Part shown: in pieces, positions 48,854 through 59,297 of the stretch
Numbering within the stretch: the first letter of the stretch is position 1
How the letters are laid out: every line of letters starts with the position of its first letter
DNA from: Pocillopora verrucosa
Taxonomy: Eukaryota > Cnidaria > Anthozoa > Scleractinia > Pocilloporidae
Direction: 5' to 3'
Assembly (NCBI RefSeq): GCF_036669915.1
Contig: NC_089315.1
Coordinates: 18,352,010-18,416,009, forward strand
DNA: 64,000 bases
Position numbers and translations under genes: made by a program
Notes under the pieces: generated by a model
Told to the model about the DNA's origin: nothing
Databases searched by the model: none
Seen by the model: only the letters and a program-made list of their open reading frames with translations

Positions 48854-49882
48854 ATGACCAATACGTCTTCGTCGACTTGTGCTAGTGTCAGCCGACGAAA
48901 CGATACAAATGATGCATATGATGGCACACAGGGGGATGGCATTGCGTTGTGCAGCGCTTTAACGCTAACATTTATTCTAGTTGTCGTGGGAAACTTACTC
49001 ACCATAGTTATTTTTGCGAAGAACAAAAATATTCGCAAGAAATATTTGTTACTAGTTGTCAACATGGCGTTTGCTGATCTGTTCTTAGGAGCTTTGAGTT
49101 TACCAGTATACATTTACGATGTCGGGTATGAGTTCCGCCTATGGACCACGTTCGTTGGAAACTTATGGACCAACAAGCCTTTCTTAATTTACTACATGAT
49201 CGTTGACACAGCTTTCTCGCAGACTTCTCTTATTTCTGCAGTGTTCATAGCGTGTGAAAGATTTTACGCCATACGTTGGCCGTTTAAGCATCGAACATTA
49301 TCGACACAAGCATACCGCATTGGTATATTTTCAGTGTGGGCACTAGCTCTCCTTATTTCTGCAATGTGGACCGGTTCCAACCTGTTATTTTCTTACAAGT
49401 ACACTATGTTTTTTTGGGGGCCGTACACTTTGATTCTAGTTTTGATCACATGTGGCTGTAATATTGGTATTTGGAAAAAGTTTCAAACTGGAAGAGTCGC
49501 CGCTTCACATCAAGAAAGCCGAGACTTACATAACAAGCGCTTAACAAAGACTTTGTTAATTGTATCTGGCCTCACTTTACTCGCTTGGCTGCCGCTAATT
49601 TTGTTAAACTTATTAATGTATGTATGGTTTTTCCATGTACCAAGACAATTTTATCATGCGGTAAACCTTTTCAACTACTTGAACTCTTTTGTCCATCCAA
49701 TTTTTTACGCATTAAGAATTGCTGAGTTTCGACGAGCACTGGCTCTATGTTGTACAGGAAGACATGTGCAAGCAGCTGTAAACACAAAGCTTTCTAAGAG
49801 AGGGAAAGAGAGGCACCGAACGACCGCTGAGTTTAATCGTGAACTGGCTTTCAAACAGAATGTTCTGGATACCAATCTATAA
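48854..49882 (+). CDS. GPCR copy 8, intact class A receptor, 342 aa, HPxxY in TM7
   Basis: Full-length paralogue with N-T-S sequon (residue 3). TM1 spans about 32-55 (N47), TM2 65-87 (D75), TM3 109-138 (D118 at 3.32, E135 R136 F137), TM4 152-172 (W162), TM5 186-208, TM6 232-256 (AWLP 244-247), TM7 266-287, and helix 8 ends CC (299-300). The NPxxY motif reads HPIFY: Asn281 is replaced by His, a change at one of the most conserved class A positions. L111 stands at 3.25, so there is no TM3-ECL2 disulfide. The C-tail has one EFNRELAFKQNVLDT unit. The His change may alter activation or mark the start of decay; the frame itself is undamaged. Confidence 0.88.
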   Translation: MTNTSSSTCASVSRRNDTNDAYDGTQGDGIALCSALTLTFILVVVGNLLTIVIFAKNKNIRKKYLLLVVNMAFADLFLGALSLPVYIYDVGYEFRLWTTFVGNLWTNKPFLIYYMIVDTAFSQTSLISAVFIACERFYAIRWPFKHRTLSTQAYRIGIFSVWALALLISAMWTGSNLLFSYKYTMFFWGPYTLILVLITCGCNIGIWKKFQTGRVAASHQESRDLHNKRLTKTLLIVSGLTLLAWLPLILLNLLMYVWFFHVPRQFYHAVNLFNYLNSFVHPIFYALRIAEFRRALALCCTGRHVQAAVNTKLSKRGKERHRTTAEFNRELAFKQNVLDTNL

Positions 49883-52139
49883 AACACAAAATTCAAACAC
49901 TGGCTAGAACTCGATTATAATGAAATAGGTAGAACACGAGCTGAATATTTTTAAGTCAGGAGGTTGAAGGTAAAAACCTTATAATGCCTTTAAAATAATG
50001 GAAATGATAACGGTAGTGATAAGTGAAAATTGTTAAATAAATGAGACATATAATCAGGCACAATTCTTCCACGTTTAAGTCGGCAATACATGACAGGATA
50101 AGAACTGTGTCTCAGTTCAGACAACTTCCAGAGTCGTTACCGGTTAGGTATATTTTCTAAAGTTACCAGAACTTCATAAACAGCAAATTTTAATAGTGAT
50201 GAAATCTCCTAACCGGGAAGGGAAATTGACTTAGAATCGACAGATGTCGAGTATAAACAGAAGAAATCAATTTTTTGAATGTGTGTGAAAAAAAAATGGC
50301 GATTACTGTCAGATGATATTCGTTATATGCTAAATTTTTGGCAGGTATTTATGTTTGAGGTTGTTTGGAAACTTTTTAATTAATTAAACGAATATGGGGG
50401 AACAGATGTTCCAAGTTTTTCAAACACGACTTGGAGGCTAGGAAAGTAGACCGAAATAATACTTTTTTAGGAAACTTTTCATAAATTAAATGAATATTGA
50501 GGGACAGATGTTTCAAGCTTTTCAAACATATCCTGGAGGCTAGGAAAGTAGACCGAAATAAAACTTTTGAAAACTTACACTTTCAATAGTCGCTTGAAAA
50601 AGCTTGAATTTATGGAAGATTCCAGAGGAAATATATTCTTAGATAAACTATTTGAACATGAGTCAATAAAAAATAGCATTACAGGAAAACAGTATCTACT
50701 CTCTACCCGTTACCCTAAATAGCACGAATATATCAATAGCATTCTAAAGGATGAAATTGTCAGCAAGTTAGAGATTGATTAGAGAACGTCAAGAAACGCA
50801 GTTGGTAATACAGTCAAACCTGTATTTAACGGGGAATGGCGGATTGACCGCTTAAATACAGGTTCCACAGAATAGAGATGTTGTAACAAACGATAAAAAA
50901 CGCCATTTTATATTCTAAGTGACAACCAAGAGAATATTTTTACAAAAATATTACCAACATTGATTTCGGGAGAAAAACATGAGGTAAGTTTTGCTGGAAC
51001 TGCGAGAATTCTTACTTTAATTTAAGTGGTTTAGCTCTGAGTGACCATTCAATACAGGTGGAAATAATACAAACAAGCCGCTAGGACTCAGTGAAGGGTG
51101 AGCACTACCGCTTAATAGAGGTGACCACTTAATAGAGTTGAGAAATTACAGTAGTAAAGGGGAGCAAATTTCGGGACTTAAAAAACCGACCGTTAGATAC
51201 AGGGTGACCGCTTAATACGGTGTCGCTTTATACATGCAGGTCTGACTGTGCTTGGCTCCCCAAATTCAGCTTGAGACGCTTCAAAGCTAACGGTCGAAGA
51301 CACAGCACTTCAGTGCAATGCAATTGAGATTTTTTGGCAAAGATTCGTTTAAAATGTTTATTGTAGAGCGTTGATTTTCTTCCCAGAATTTCCACAGCAT
51401 CGAGTATTTCTTTTTTTTTTTTTGCGCCTCTATCTGTTGACTCATACAACGGATATCGCTGAGAATGAGGGACTGCTTGACGACTTAGGTTGGAAATGGA
51501 ACCGCTTCACAGCGCTCTATGACCTAATGACCTTCCGATTCTTTCTGATGCTCGCTGGTTCTCCTGAGATAGAGGACATTCCTCACAACTGAACTATTAA
51601 AGGTTTATATTGACAGATATTCTGAATACTCCTACGTTTGCTCTTTGTACGTAAATATGTTGTTTTCATATTTCACATTTACCCCTGAACACCAGTCTTT
51701 TCAATTATGGGGGGGGGGGGATGGAGAATTATTGGGTAGTTTTATCGGGAAACGGAGGGGGTCAGTCGACACCAAAGAATTATAAAGGAAGGGGGGGACT
51801 ACAGAAAATTGACTGCCAATTAACTGCAAATGAGTGGGGGGGGGGGAGCATGAGTACCTAGATCCTACCGTGTAAACTGTAATTTAAATTTGCTTGGTTG
51901 TGGAAGGTCTGGGTAGAGACTAAGAATTGCTTTGTATGCAACGAATGCTTCATTAATTAATTAATTCATCTGTTCCTTTATTTCTCCAATCATTCGCTGA
52001 TTGTTTCATTTAGCTATCTATTCTTCAACCTTTTAACTTGTTCATTACATAATTCTTTATTCTTGTATTCATCTACTTAATTTTTCATTTCATTATTCGT
52101 TTCCCATTGTTTCTTTCATTTTTAACGGTAACGATTCTC
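49883..52139. repeat. Last duplicon flank, then unique DNA
   Basis: 49883-50460 is the GPCR 3' flank and 'acttagaatcgacagatgtc' block. 50465-50790 repeats part of the same block. 50800-51220 is block A, 51300-51600 blocks B and C, up to 51790. From about 51800 the sequence is no longer paralogous to the array; it has a G-run (51838-51846) and 'attaattaattaattcatct' but no gene. This is the right boundary of the segmental duplication. A last trace of the C/D junction ('ttcattattcgtttcccat') appears at 52085-52125, so 51800-52085 may itself be an insertion. Confidence 0.7.
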
Positions 52140-52229
52140 ACCATTGGTAACCAATATTCATACTAGCCCCAGTCTTTCCGTCATATTGGACAATAAATTC
52201 AAGATGGCGGCGAATTTGTAAGCACTGGT
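52140..52229 (+). promoter_or_regulatory. Core promoter/5' UTR of CIAO2A with YY1 motif and CCAAT boxes
   Basis: The sequence CAAGATGGCGGC (52199-52210) is a full YY1-type element of the kind found at transcription starts of housekeeping genes, 20 bp before the CIAO2A ATG. Upstream stand 'attggtaaccaat' (a palindrome with ATTGG and CCAAT, about 52144-52156) and 'catattgg'. There is no TATA box. The ATG inside the YY1 motif opens a five-codon frame (52204-52221) that ends before the main start. Confidence 0.6.
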
Positions 52230-55200
52230 ATGTCTGAAAATCTGAGTCATACTGCTAACTGTGAGGGTGACGCAGTTAACCTGGAACTTGTTCAAGAAAT
52301 CTTTGGTAATATCTGTGTTAACTGTGCCTCCTTTGTTGCAAAAAAATGCTCAATACAAGACAAACAAACTTATACAGTACTATTCAATCTGTTCGTGACC
52401 GCAAGCACGGAAACTAATGTTTTTTTGAAACGACGTGGAGATTAGCTTTTAGAACCTTTTGACTCCAAGGATTGGACAAGTATGAATTTCTCACCACATT
52501 TTTAATACATTTCAAAGCTGAAAGGTGATGAGAAGAGAAAGTTATTAGCTAGGATATTTTTCGATGAACTACAAAATTCCCACATAAATTAGAAGCTTTT
52601 ATCGGTAATGATAGAATCTTTAATGAGACATTGGGAGTAAAAGGATCAAGGAAACAACTTTCATAACACTTTTCTTGTACTTGGAAAAAAATAACAAAAA
52701 CCTTGATTAAAAAAATTGATTTTGTATTTTGGAGAACTCACAAAAGTGAGCTAAACAACAGGGAAGTTGAGCTATACCCATATTATAATTTACTCAGTAC
52801 AAAGTTCACTTAATCTTAATATTCAATTTCTTTGACCCAATTTTTTCATTATTATTTTTTTTTTAGATATTGTTAAAGGTATAAAGGTAAGTTGAATACA
52901 GAAGTTAATTTAATATTGCACATAGCTGAGTGATAGAAACCCAGGTAGGCATCGGAAACAGAATTTAGTTATTTTGATGCAAAACACCTCCCCTATTTCT
53001 CATCCAGACAAACAAACTGATAATCCATTATTTGGCCTGTTGACTGCCAATGCAGTCAGCTACAGAATTCAAGGCCCTTGAGATCTATCCTGATGGGGTC
53101 TATCTTATTGATGCACTTTGAAGAATAAATAACCAGGGGTTAAATTTTCTGTTTTTTTTTTCCATCTGCCAGTTAGACAGCCAGCCAATAGAACAGTTAT
53201 TTGACTTATAAGAGAGGGTGATGTGCGTTGTTGAATATACTTAATTCTAGTCACATCTTGGGCATGATTTTCCTGCATCAACAGTTCCATCTTGCACCAG
53301 CTAGTGCCTTCTGTTTCCCATCTTAACGAAGAAAACAAGCATAATTTTAGCCTTGATTAAAATTATGCAAGATAAATTAAGCTTGAACCAATCCTCAAAA
53401 AGAGAAGTCATTGTAAATAGTCACACTTTCCCAAACCTTGGATGTCATCAGGAAGACTACTGGAGAGGGTGATATGTAGGAATGTTTCAACTGTTTTGAA
53501 AAATGTTTGAAAAATGTTTGGAAATCAGAGCTTTTTAGATTTGATTAGGTTGCGATACAAATTCTCTCGCTCGTCTAACTCCCAGAAGTGATAAACATGT
53601 TATTTCTCCCTATAATATCCATACATTATCCAGTAAACAGGTTGTGAGAACACTCAAACTTATCAGGAAGAATTTGTCATGTTGATCTAAAACCACATTC
53701 TCGTAACTAATTTTACATGGAAATGTGTAGTTGCCAGAGGGGAGACTTAACAATCAGATCTTGGGAATCAAAAGCTAAACATCAATAGTACTCAATATTC
53801 CAAACAGAGTGCTTATATGAAGCTGGAGCATTGGAGCATGTATATTACTGGTTTAAGGCTTGTTTCTGCTTCAATGATGTAGAAATTTTAATTATTTCTT
53901 TTCTTGATGAAGGACCCAGAGTTACCACAAACTCTAGAGGAGCTGAATGTCATTGAAGAGGAATATATTAGAATTAACAAGTTTGGAGATGATGTATACA
54001 GCATACAAATAGAATTCAAACCCACTGTTCCTCACTGTTCCCTTGCAACCCTCATTGGTGAGTTAGCTACTCTTGAATTTTGTCCTGTGATTCTATGCAG
54101 CCATATTAATTCCCTTCCCTTAGTAGGATGAGTTATTAAAGAGGTTTTCTCCAGAAATGTTACAATTTAATTCATAAAATAAGTGAGTTACGTATTTTAA
54201 TGGTTCCTACTTATGGTCTCTGAGAGGACTGATTTGATTCTCCTTTTGGTGCTGAAAAAGAGCAAATTTTTTTTGTTACAGTAATAGATCACAGAAGACA
54301 TAAAAATGTAGTAAAAACAGCAGTGACACACTCGTCTGCACCTTTGTGTGTAACTCTTTTGTAACCACGTTTTCATCTCATCTGGGATCTAATACAGAAC
54401 AGACAGATGGCAACATAGAGTTTATTGTGAACTCTACCATTTCAACATGTATTTGAAATTATATCACAGACTGCCTTTAGGAATTCCATGGAATAACCTA
54501 ACCTTTCAAAAATTGTCTTAAAATGAACAATTAACTTGATCCAGAAGGATGCCAAGACAATTTATCATTAGCCCACTGTTTCTTTTACAGGTCTATGTTT
54601 GAGGGTTAAATTGGAGCGTTCATTACCTTACAAGTTTAAGGTGAGCTTTGTTATTTTAATCTCATTTCTATAATACCAGAGACAACTACTGATAAAGACA
54701 TCTGACTAAAACAGCCCTTTGCATAACAAATCTCAGTTTATGTTACCATAAAGTTAAGTGTAAAATGAGACCAAGTTGTTAAAAAAATCCAATATAAAAT
54801 TCTGATCAATGTTATATTACTTCACTGTGCTTAGATTTCCCTCATTGGTTGATTATATTTTACAAATTAATAAACTTAAGACACAAGTAAGAAAAGAAGA
54901 CAACATCAAACTAAGGAGATAGTGAATCTGAAATATACTGTGCAATACTATTGTTTAGCGTATAAATTGCAGTGTTTAACAAGGATTTCCAGCCTTGAGA
55001 AAATGCATAAATTTTGGAATTTTTTATTTGTTTGATATTGTCAGTTTGACAAATGAATGGCAAAGCATTCACCATTCTAAATTCAAGGTCCTTTGTTGAA
55101 TTTTCTTGTCAGGAAAGGCCTATGCTGATTATATAATAAACAAAATAATACATAGTTGCTTGTAAGTATGGAATTTATCTTCTCATGTTCAAATCAATAC

Positions 55201-55930
55201 CTCACTTGTTTGCTGCTCTCACTCATGAGATTTCAAGGTGAATTGACACGAGAAGAAAAGATCCTTAATTACATGCCCCCCTTCATTATTCCCTACATTG
55301 TATTTGTTTTGCTGGGATGCAAAATAAACTTGATATTTAATTCCAACCCTCCTGGAAATGAGTAAGTTCTTAAGAGGGAATAGTCAGTAGTTCAAATTCT
55401 GATAACACATTTAAAAATGTTTTTTTTATTTGCAGCTTGATATCTTCCTTTCCAAGGGAACTCATTCAACTGAGGATGAAAGTATGTTATAAACTGGTAT
55501 TACATGTATCATGTTAGCCATTATGTGAAGTAAAATTAAAGGAAAATGCCATATGATTATCAGCCTCAAAAGCAAATGTTTTGACTAACATTGTCTTTAA
55601 TTATACATGTACTTTTGCCACAACTCCTCAAGTTATTAATTACAATTTTTTTTCACAAAGTACTACTTGTAGTCACTCCAGTGTAGGTTGCTGATTTTGT
55701 ATAAGCTAAGTGAATGCCTGTTTACATCCAAATTATTGTTTTCTTCTGGATGTGGTTTAAAACCTGTACTTTCTTCTTGAAGTATCTGCAATATATCTTT
55801 GTAAAATGATATTTTGTTTATCTCCCTAGTCAACAAACAGATAAATGACAAGGAGCGCATAGCGGCAGCAATGGAGAACCCAAATCTAAAGAAGATTGTT
55901 GAGGATTGTATTTCCAACGAAGATGGATAA
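52230..55930 (+). CDS. CIAO2A: CIAO2A / FAM96A (MIP18 family), six coding exons, 145 aa
   Basis: Cytosolic iron-sulfur assembly factor; the family acts in the CIA targeting complex, and CIAO2A is linked to IRP1 maturation. Coding exons are 52230-52305, 52867-52886 (20-nt microexon), 53913-54057, 54591-54640, 55436-55481 and 55830-55930. All introns are GT-AG and the phases join without a break. The protein begins [17 protein letters not shown], then EIF-DIVKGIK across the microexon. Next comes [14 protein letters not shown], the conserved [20 protein letters not shown] with the family's reactive Cys (residue 74), THSTEDE, and the end [19 protein letters not shown] (family signature). INKQIND...AAAMENPNL fits CIAO2A better than CIAO2B. 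Its length is close to family size. It is single-copy and convergent with the minus-strand gene to the right. Confidence 0.92.
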
Positions 55931-57954
55931 ACTCCAGTTAGATGGCTTACATATATAAAATTTATCATACGTGCGAAACATGCTGAATGCTATGCAATTT
56001 TTAACCTTAGACTAGATTATCCAGACAACACGAATGCTGTGTAGTATTTTGTAAAATAATGATCACATTTCATACTCTATCATTTCAAGCAACATGGTGG
56101 TCTTTTAAAACTCATATCAAGTAACGGTTGTCTGCTGTAAGTCTTTGTATGACTTTCAGTAATTAATAACATAAAGAAAACAAATATCTCTTTACTTAAA
56201 AAAAATGTTCTTAAAGATATACTTACAGAATTACTAGGCACAAAACAATGACATCTAGAAGATGATCTGCATTTAATTATGTTTGGAAAGATTTTCAGAA
56301 TGCTTCAATTCGTGAGTGGTATTGTTATTTAAAATACACTGATCAGGAATATATTGAAAATTGAAAATTGTATGAAAGAGCAATTTTTTCAAGAGTTTAT
56401 TTTTAGTCCTGAGAAGGACGAAATGTCAGTCGTGATAGTTAATTATAATAGCGTTTGACCATATTCCTAATGTTAATTTGCACAACACAGGCCCTAAATT
56501 ATTATACATGTGGTTAATTGCTCTTTACTCTACAATGTTGGTACTGTGTATGGAGTTGCTAAATGGTGGAACTTTTTTTACTTAATTTTTACCAAAACTA
56601 ATAAACAAAGGTCTCTAAACTTCATGTTGATTTAAATATTCTTCCTTTTCCTCTTTTTTAACTGATAAAACAGAGCATGAAAACAGGTTATGTATGCTTG
56701 TATTCCAAATTTAAACATTTCTTTGAGACATCACAAATAAAAAGCTGTTTCACAAAAGTGGTGAAAACCTTCCTCATACTAATTTTCCCAATGCTTTCTG
56801 TTTCTTATCACCACTTCCCAGTCCATGGTTTTAGAGCTGAACGAGATAAAATTCAGGGAGTAACCAGGTGTGACAAATTGGCTGAATGCATAATGCAAGG
56901 CAAGTTCACTTTCAGTTTCCATGAGCAGAAAAGTCTTTCATCAACTCGTGACCATGGTAGGTCCTTGGAGTCAAAAGCTGTGTTCTTGCACATTTAAACT
57001 GGAGATGAATTTGGACATAGAAAATCACACTTTTTATTTGTGGGAATTTAAAATGGATGTTGAATGACAAAGGTGAATTCTGTCCATTGAGTGGCACTGA
57101 CCTTGAAAGCAGCAAGTCGCCAATGATAATCATTTACTTTTCTACCAAGAGATGAGATCACACAGTTTGACAGAAAGAAATAATTTAATACTTGACAGGC
57201 AACCATCCATCAATTAATTTAAAATTCTATGATTATTCCAGGAATATATTTTGGTCTTATGAAAGACTAGCATAACTATTAAAATAGTGACTTTTGTTAA
57301 ATCAATTAAGTTAATTTTGTTGATATCAATACATGCAGCATAAATTTAAATCTGTCTACTTGTGGACTCTTTTCCAGCTTCTACCTCATACTCCACAAAA
57401 TTTGTTCCCACAACTAAGACATCCAGACATCGTTGCAGAAAATTATCATGGCACTTCAACTGGTATTCTTTATGAAGCTCAATTCCTCATATAAATAATG
57501 CAAGTGCACACATGTACTTTGTCTTGGCAATAAAATGATTTCGAGTGCAATTTAGTGTTAATGAGCACAAGTAAATTTTACAAAGACAACAAAATTGCAC
57601 AAGTCCATAGCAAAAGTGCAATATGTAGTCTGAAAAATTTACAAATGCTTATTAATACCAAATTGCAAGAGAAATAATGTTATTACTTGTTAATAAACTA
57701 CATGAAAAAACATCACAGAAAGTCAAGACAGACAATTTTGAAAGCTTGCACATGCTATTTGTAATTTGCACTTATGTTTCAACTTTGCACTTGTCTTACA
57801 AGAAAATGCACTCATTGTCAGCCAATCAGAAGTACATAATTCTTCATGTACATTATTAGCTTCAGTACAAGAAAAGTTCTAACACAGTATTTCTTGATGT
57901 CAAATGCAAAGGTCCCTCATGACTGGCATAGAATGACACATGACCAAACAGGCC
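55931..57954. other. Convergent intergenic region between CIAO2A and the NBAS-like gene
   Basis: Both genes end into this 2-kb region. An AATAAA stands at 56600-56605 on the plus strand and another near 57525; either could be a poly-A signal, but neither is compelling. The open frame at 56677-56997 shows no family resemblance. 57530-57860 is a degenerate relative of the palindromic MITE (shared 'gatttcgagtgcaattta'). No gene recognised. Confidence 0.5.
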
Positions 57955-59167
57955 TTATCTTCTGAGCCATCTTGATAAGGCACCTAGTGCACTATCAAAG
58001 GTCCTCAAAGCTGGGTGTGTCCCATGATAATTCAACATCAATGTTCCTGCCTCAGCCCAGTGGCCTGCCGCCTGTAACTGGGAGGCAACCAGCTTGACTC
58101 GTGCACCTGCATGAGATAATTCAGTTGCCACCTCAACAGCATCAGTGTCCACAGATCCATCAGGATTGCTAGTAACATAGCTGATCAGAGGGGTTAGGAA
58201 GGGAGTTTTAGCAACATCTGCTGTTAGGCCAAGAGAAATAACAAGTTCCAGGAGTTCATCATCATAAGAACTTGAGTTGGCCTGTAAAGATAACAATACT
58301 ACGGTTTAGGTTACATATGAGATTGGAAAAATTTAAAATAAGAGGCTTTTCCATAGTCTGCTGTGAGTCTAACCAATGTTAAGTCATTGTAACACAACGT
58401 TAAGGAAAAATGGTTTGGCAGGGTTTCAGTTTTACCTACATAAGTTTTTAATTGCAACACTGGGCTAACATTTTGAGCCAGCATTTGTGGTGGGTTGGTA
58501 AAAGTGTCTTAAAAGGCATAAAAATAAATACTATATAGGTGCACTAATCTAGAGTAAGCTTATCATTATGAACCTTGCCCAGGGCAATGGCTGTTGGGAT
58601 TATACATTAGCCTTGGTTTTGACTTCTCTAAAGTAACAGTGCATGACAGGTTGTTTTTTTGTAGGGATTAAGTAGAGGTGTGAGGGAGAGTGAAGGGAAA
58701 AATAATAATGAACTGTAAAGAAGTCTGCAAAACTGTAAACCAAACTAAATTAAAAATTAAGTAAGGGTTGAGGAGGGTAAGTTTCTAAAGAAACTGTGGT
58801 GCTGAGATGGTTGGGTGAAGGGAGGGGGGGGTTAAGTTTCTGAAGAAACTGTGGTGCCGAGATGGTTGGGTGAAGGGGGGGTATGTTTCTGAAGAAACTG
58901 TGGTGCTGAGATGGTTGGGTGAAGGGGGGGGGTATGTTTCTGAAGAAATTGTGGTGCTGAGATGGTTGGGTGAAGGGGGGTATGTTTCTGAAGAAACTGT
59001 GGTGCTGAGATGGTTGGGTGAAGGGGGGTATGTTTCTGAAGAAACTGGTGCTGAGATGGTTGGGTGAAGGGGGGGTATGTTTCTGAAGAAACTGTGGTGC
59101 TGAGATGGTTGGGTGAAGGGGGGGAAGTTTCTTAAGAAACTGTGGTGTTGAGATGGTTGGGTGGAGG

Positions 59168-59199
<32 letters not shown>

Positions 59200-59265
59200 A
59201 GATGGTTGGGTGAAGGGGGGGTATGTTTCTGAAGAAACTGTGGTGTTGAGATGGTTGGGTGGAGG

Positions 59266-59297
<32 letters not shown>

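Noticed and set aside
56677-56997. 106-codon frame between CIAO2A and the minus-strand gene
   Set aside because: No recognisable domain, low-complexity composition and no supporting splice or promoter signals; could be chance.
58870-59067. Open frame of repeated 'YVSEETVVLRWLGEGG'
   Set aside because: Translation of the G-rich minisatellite; frame is lost as soon as the G-run length changes.
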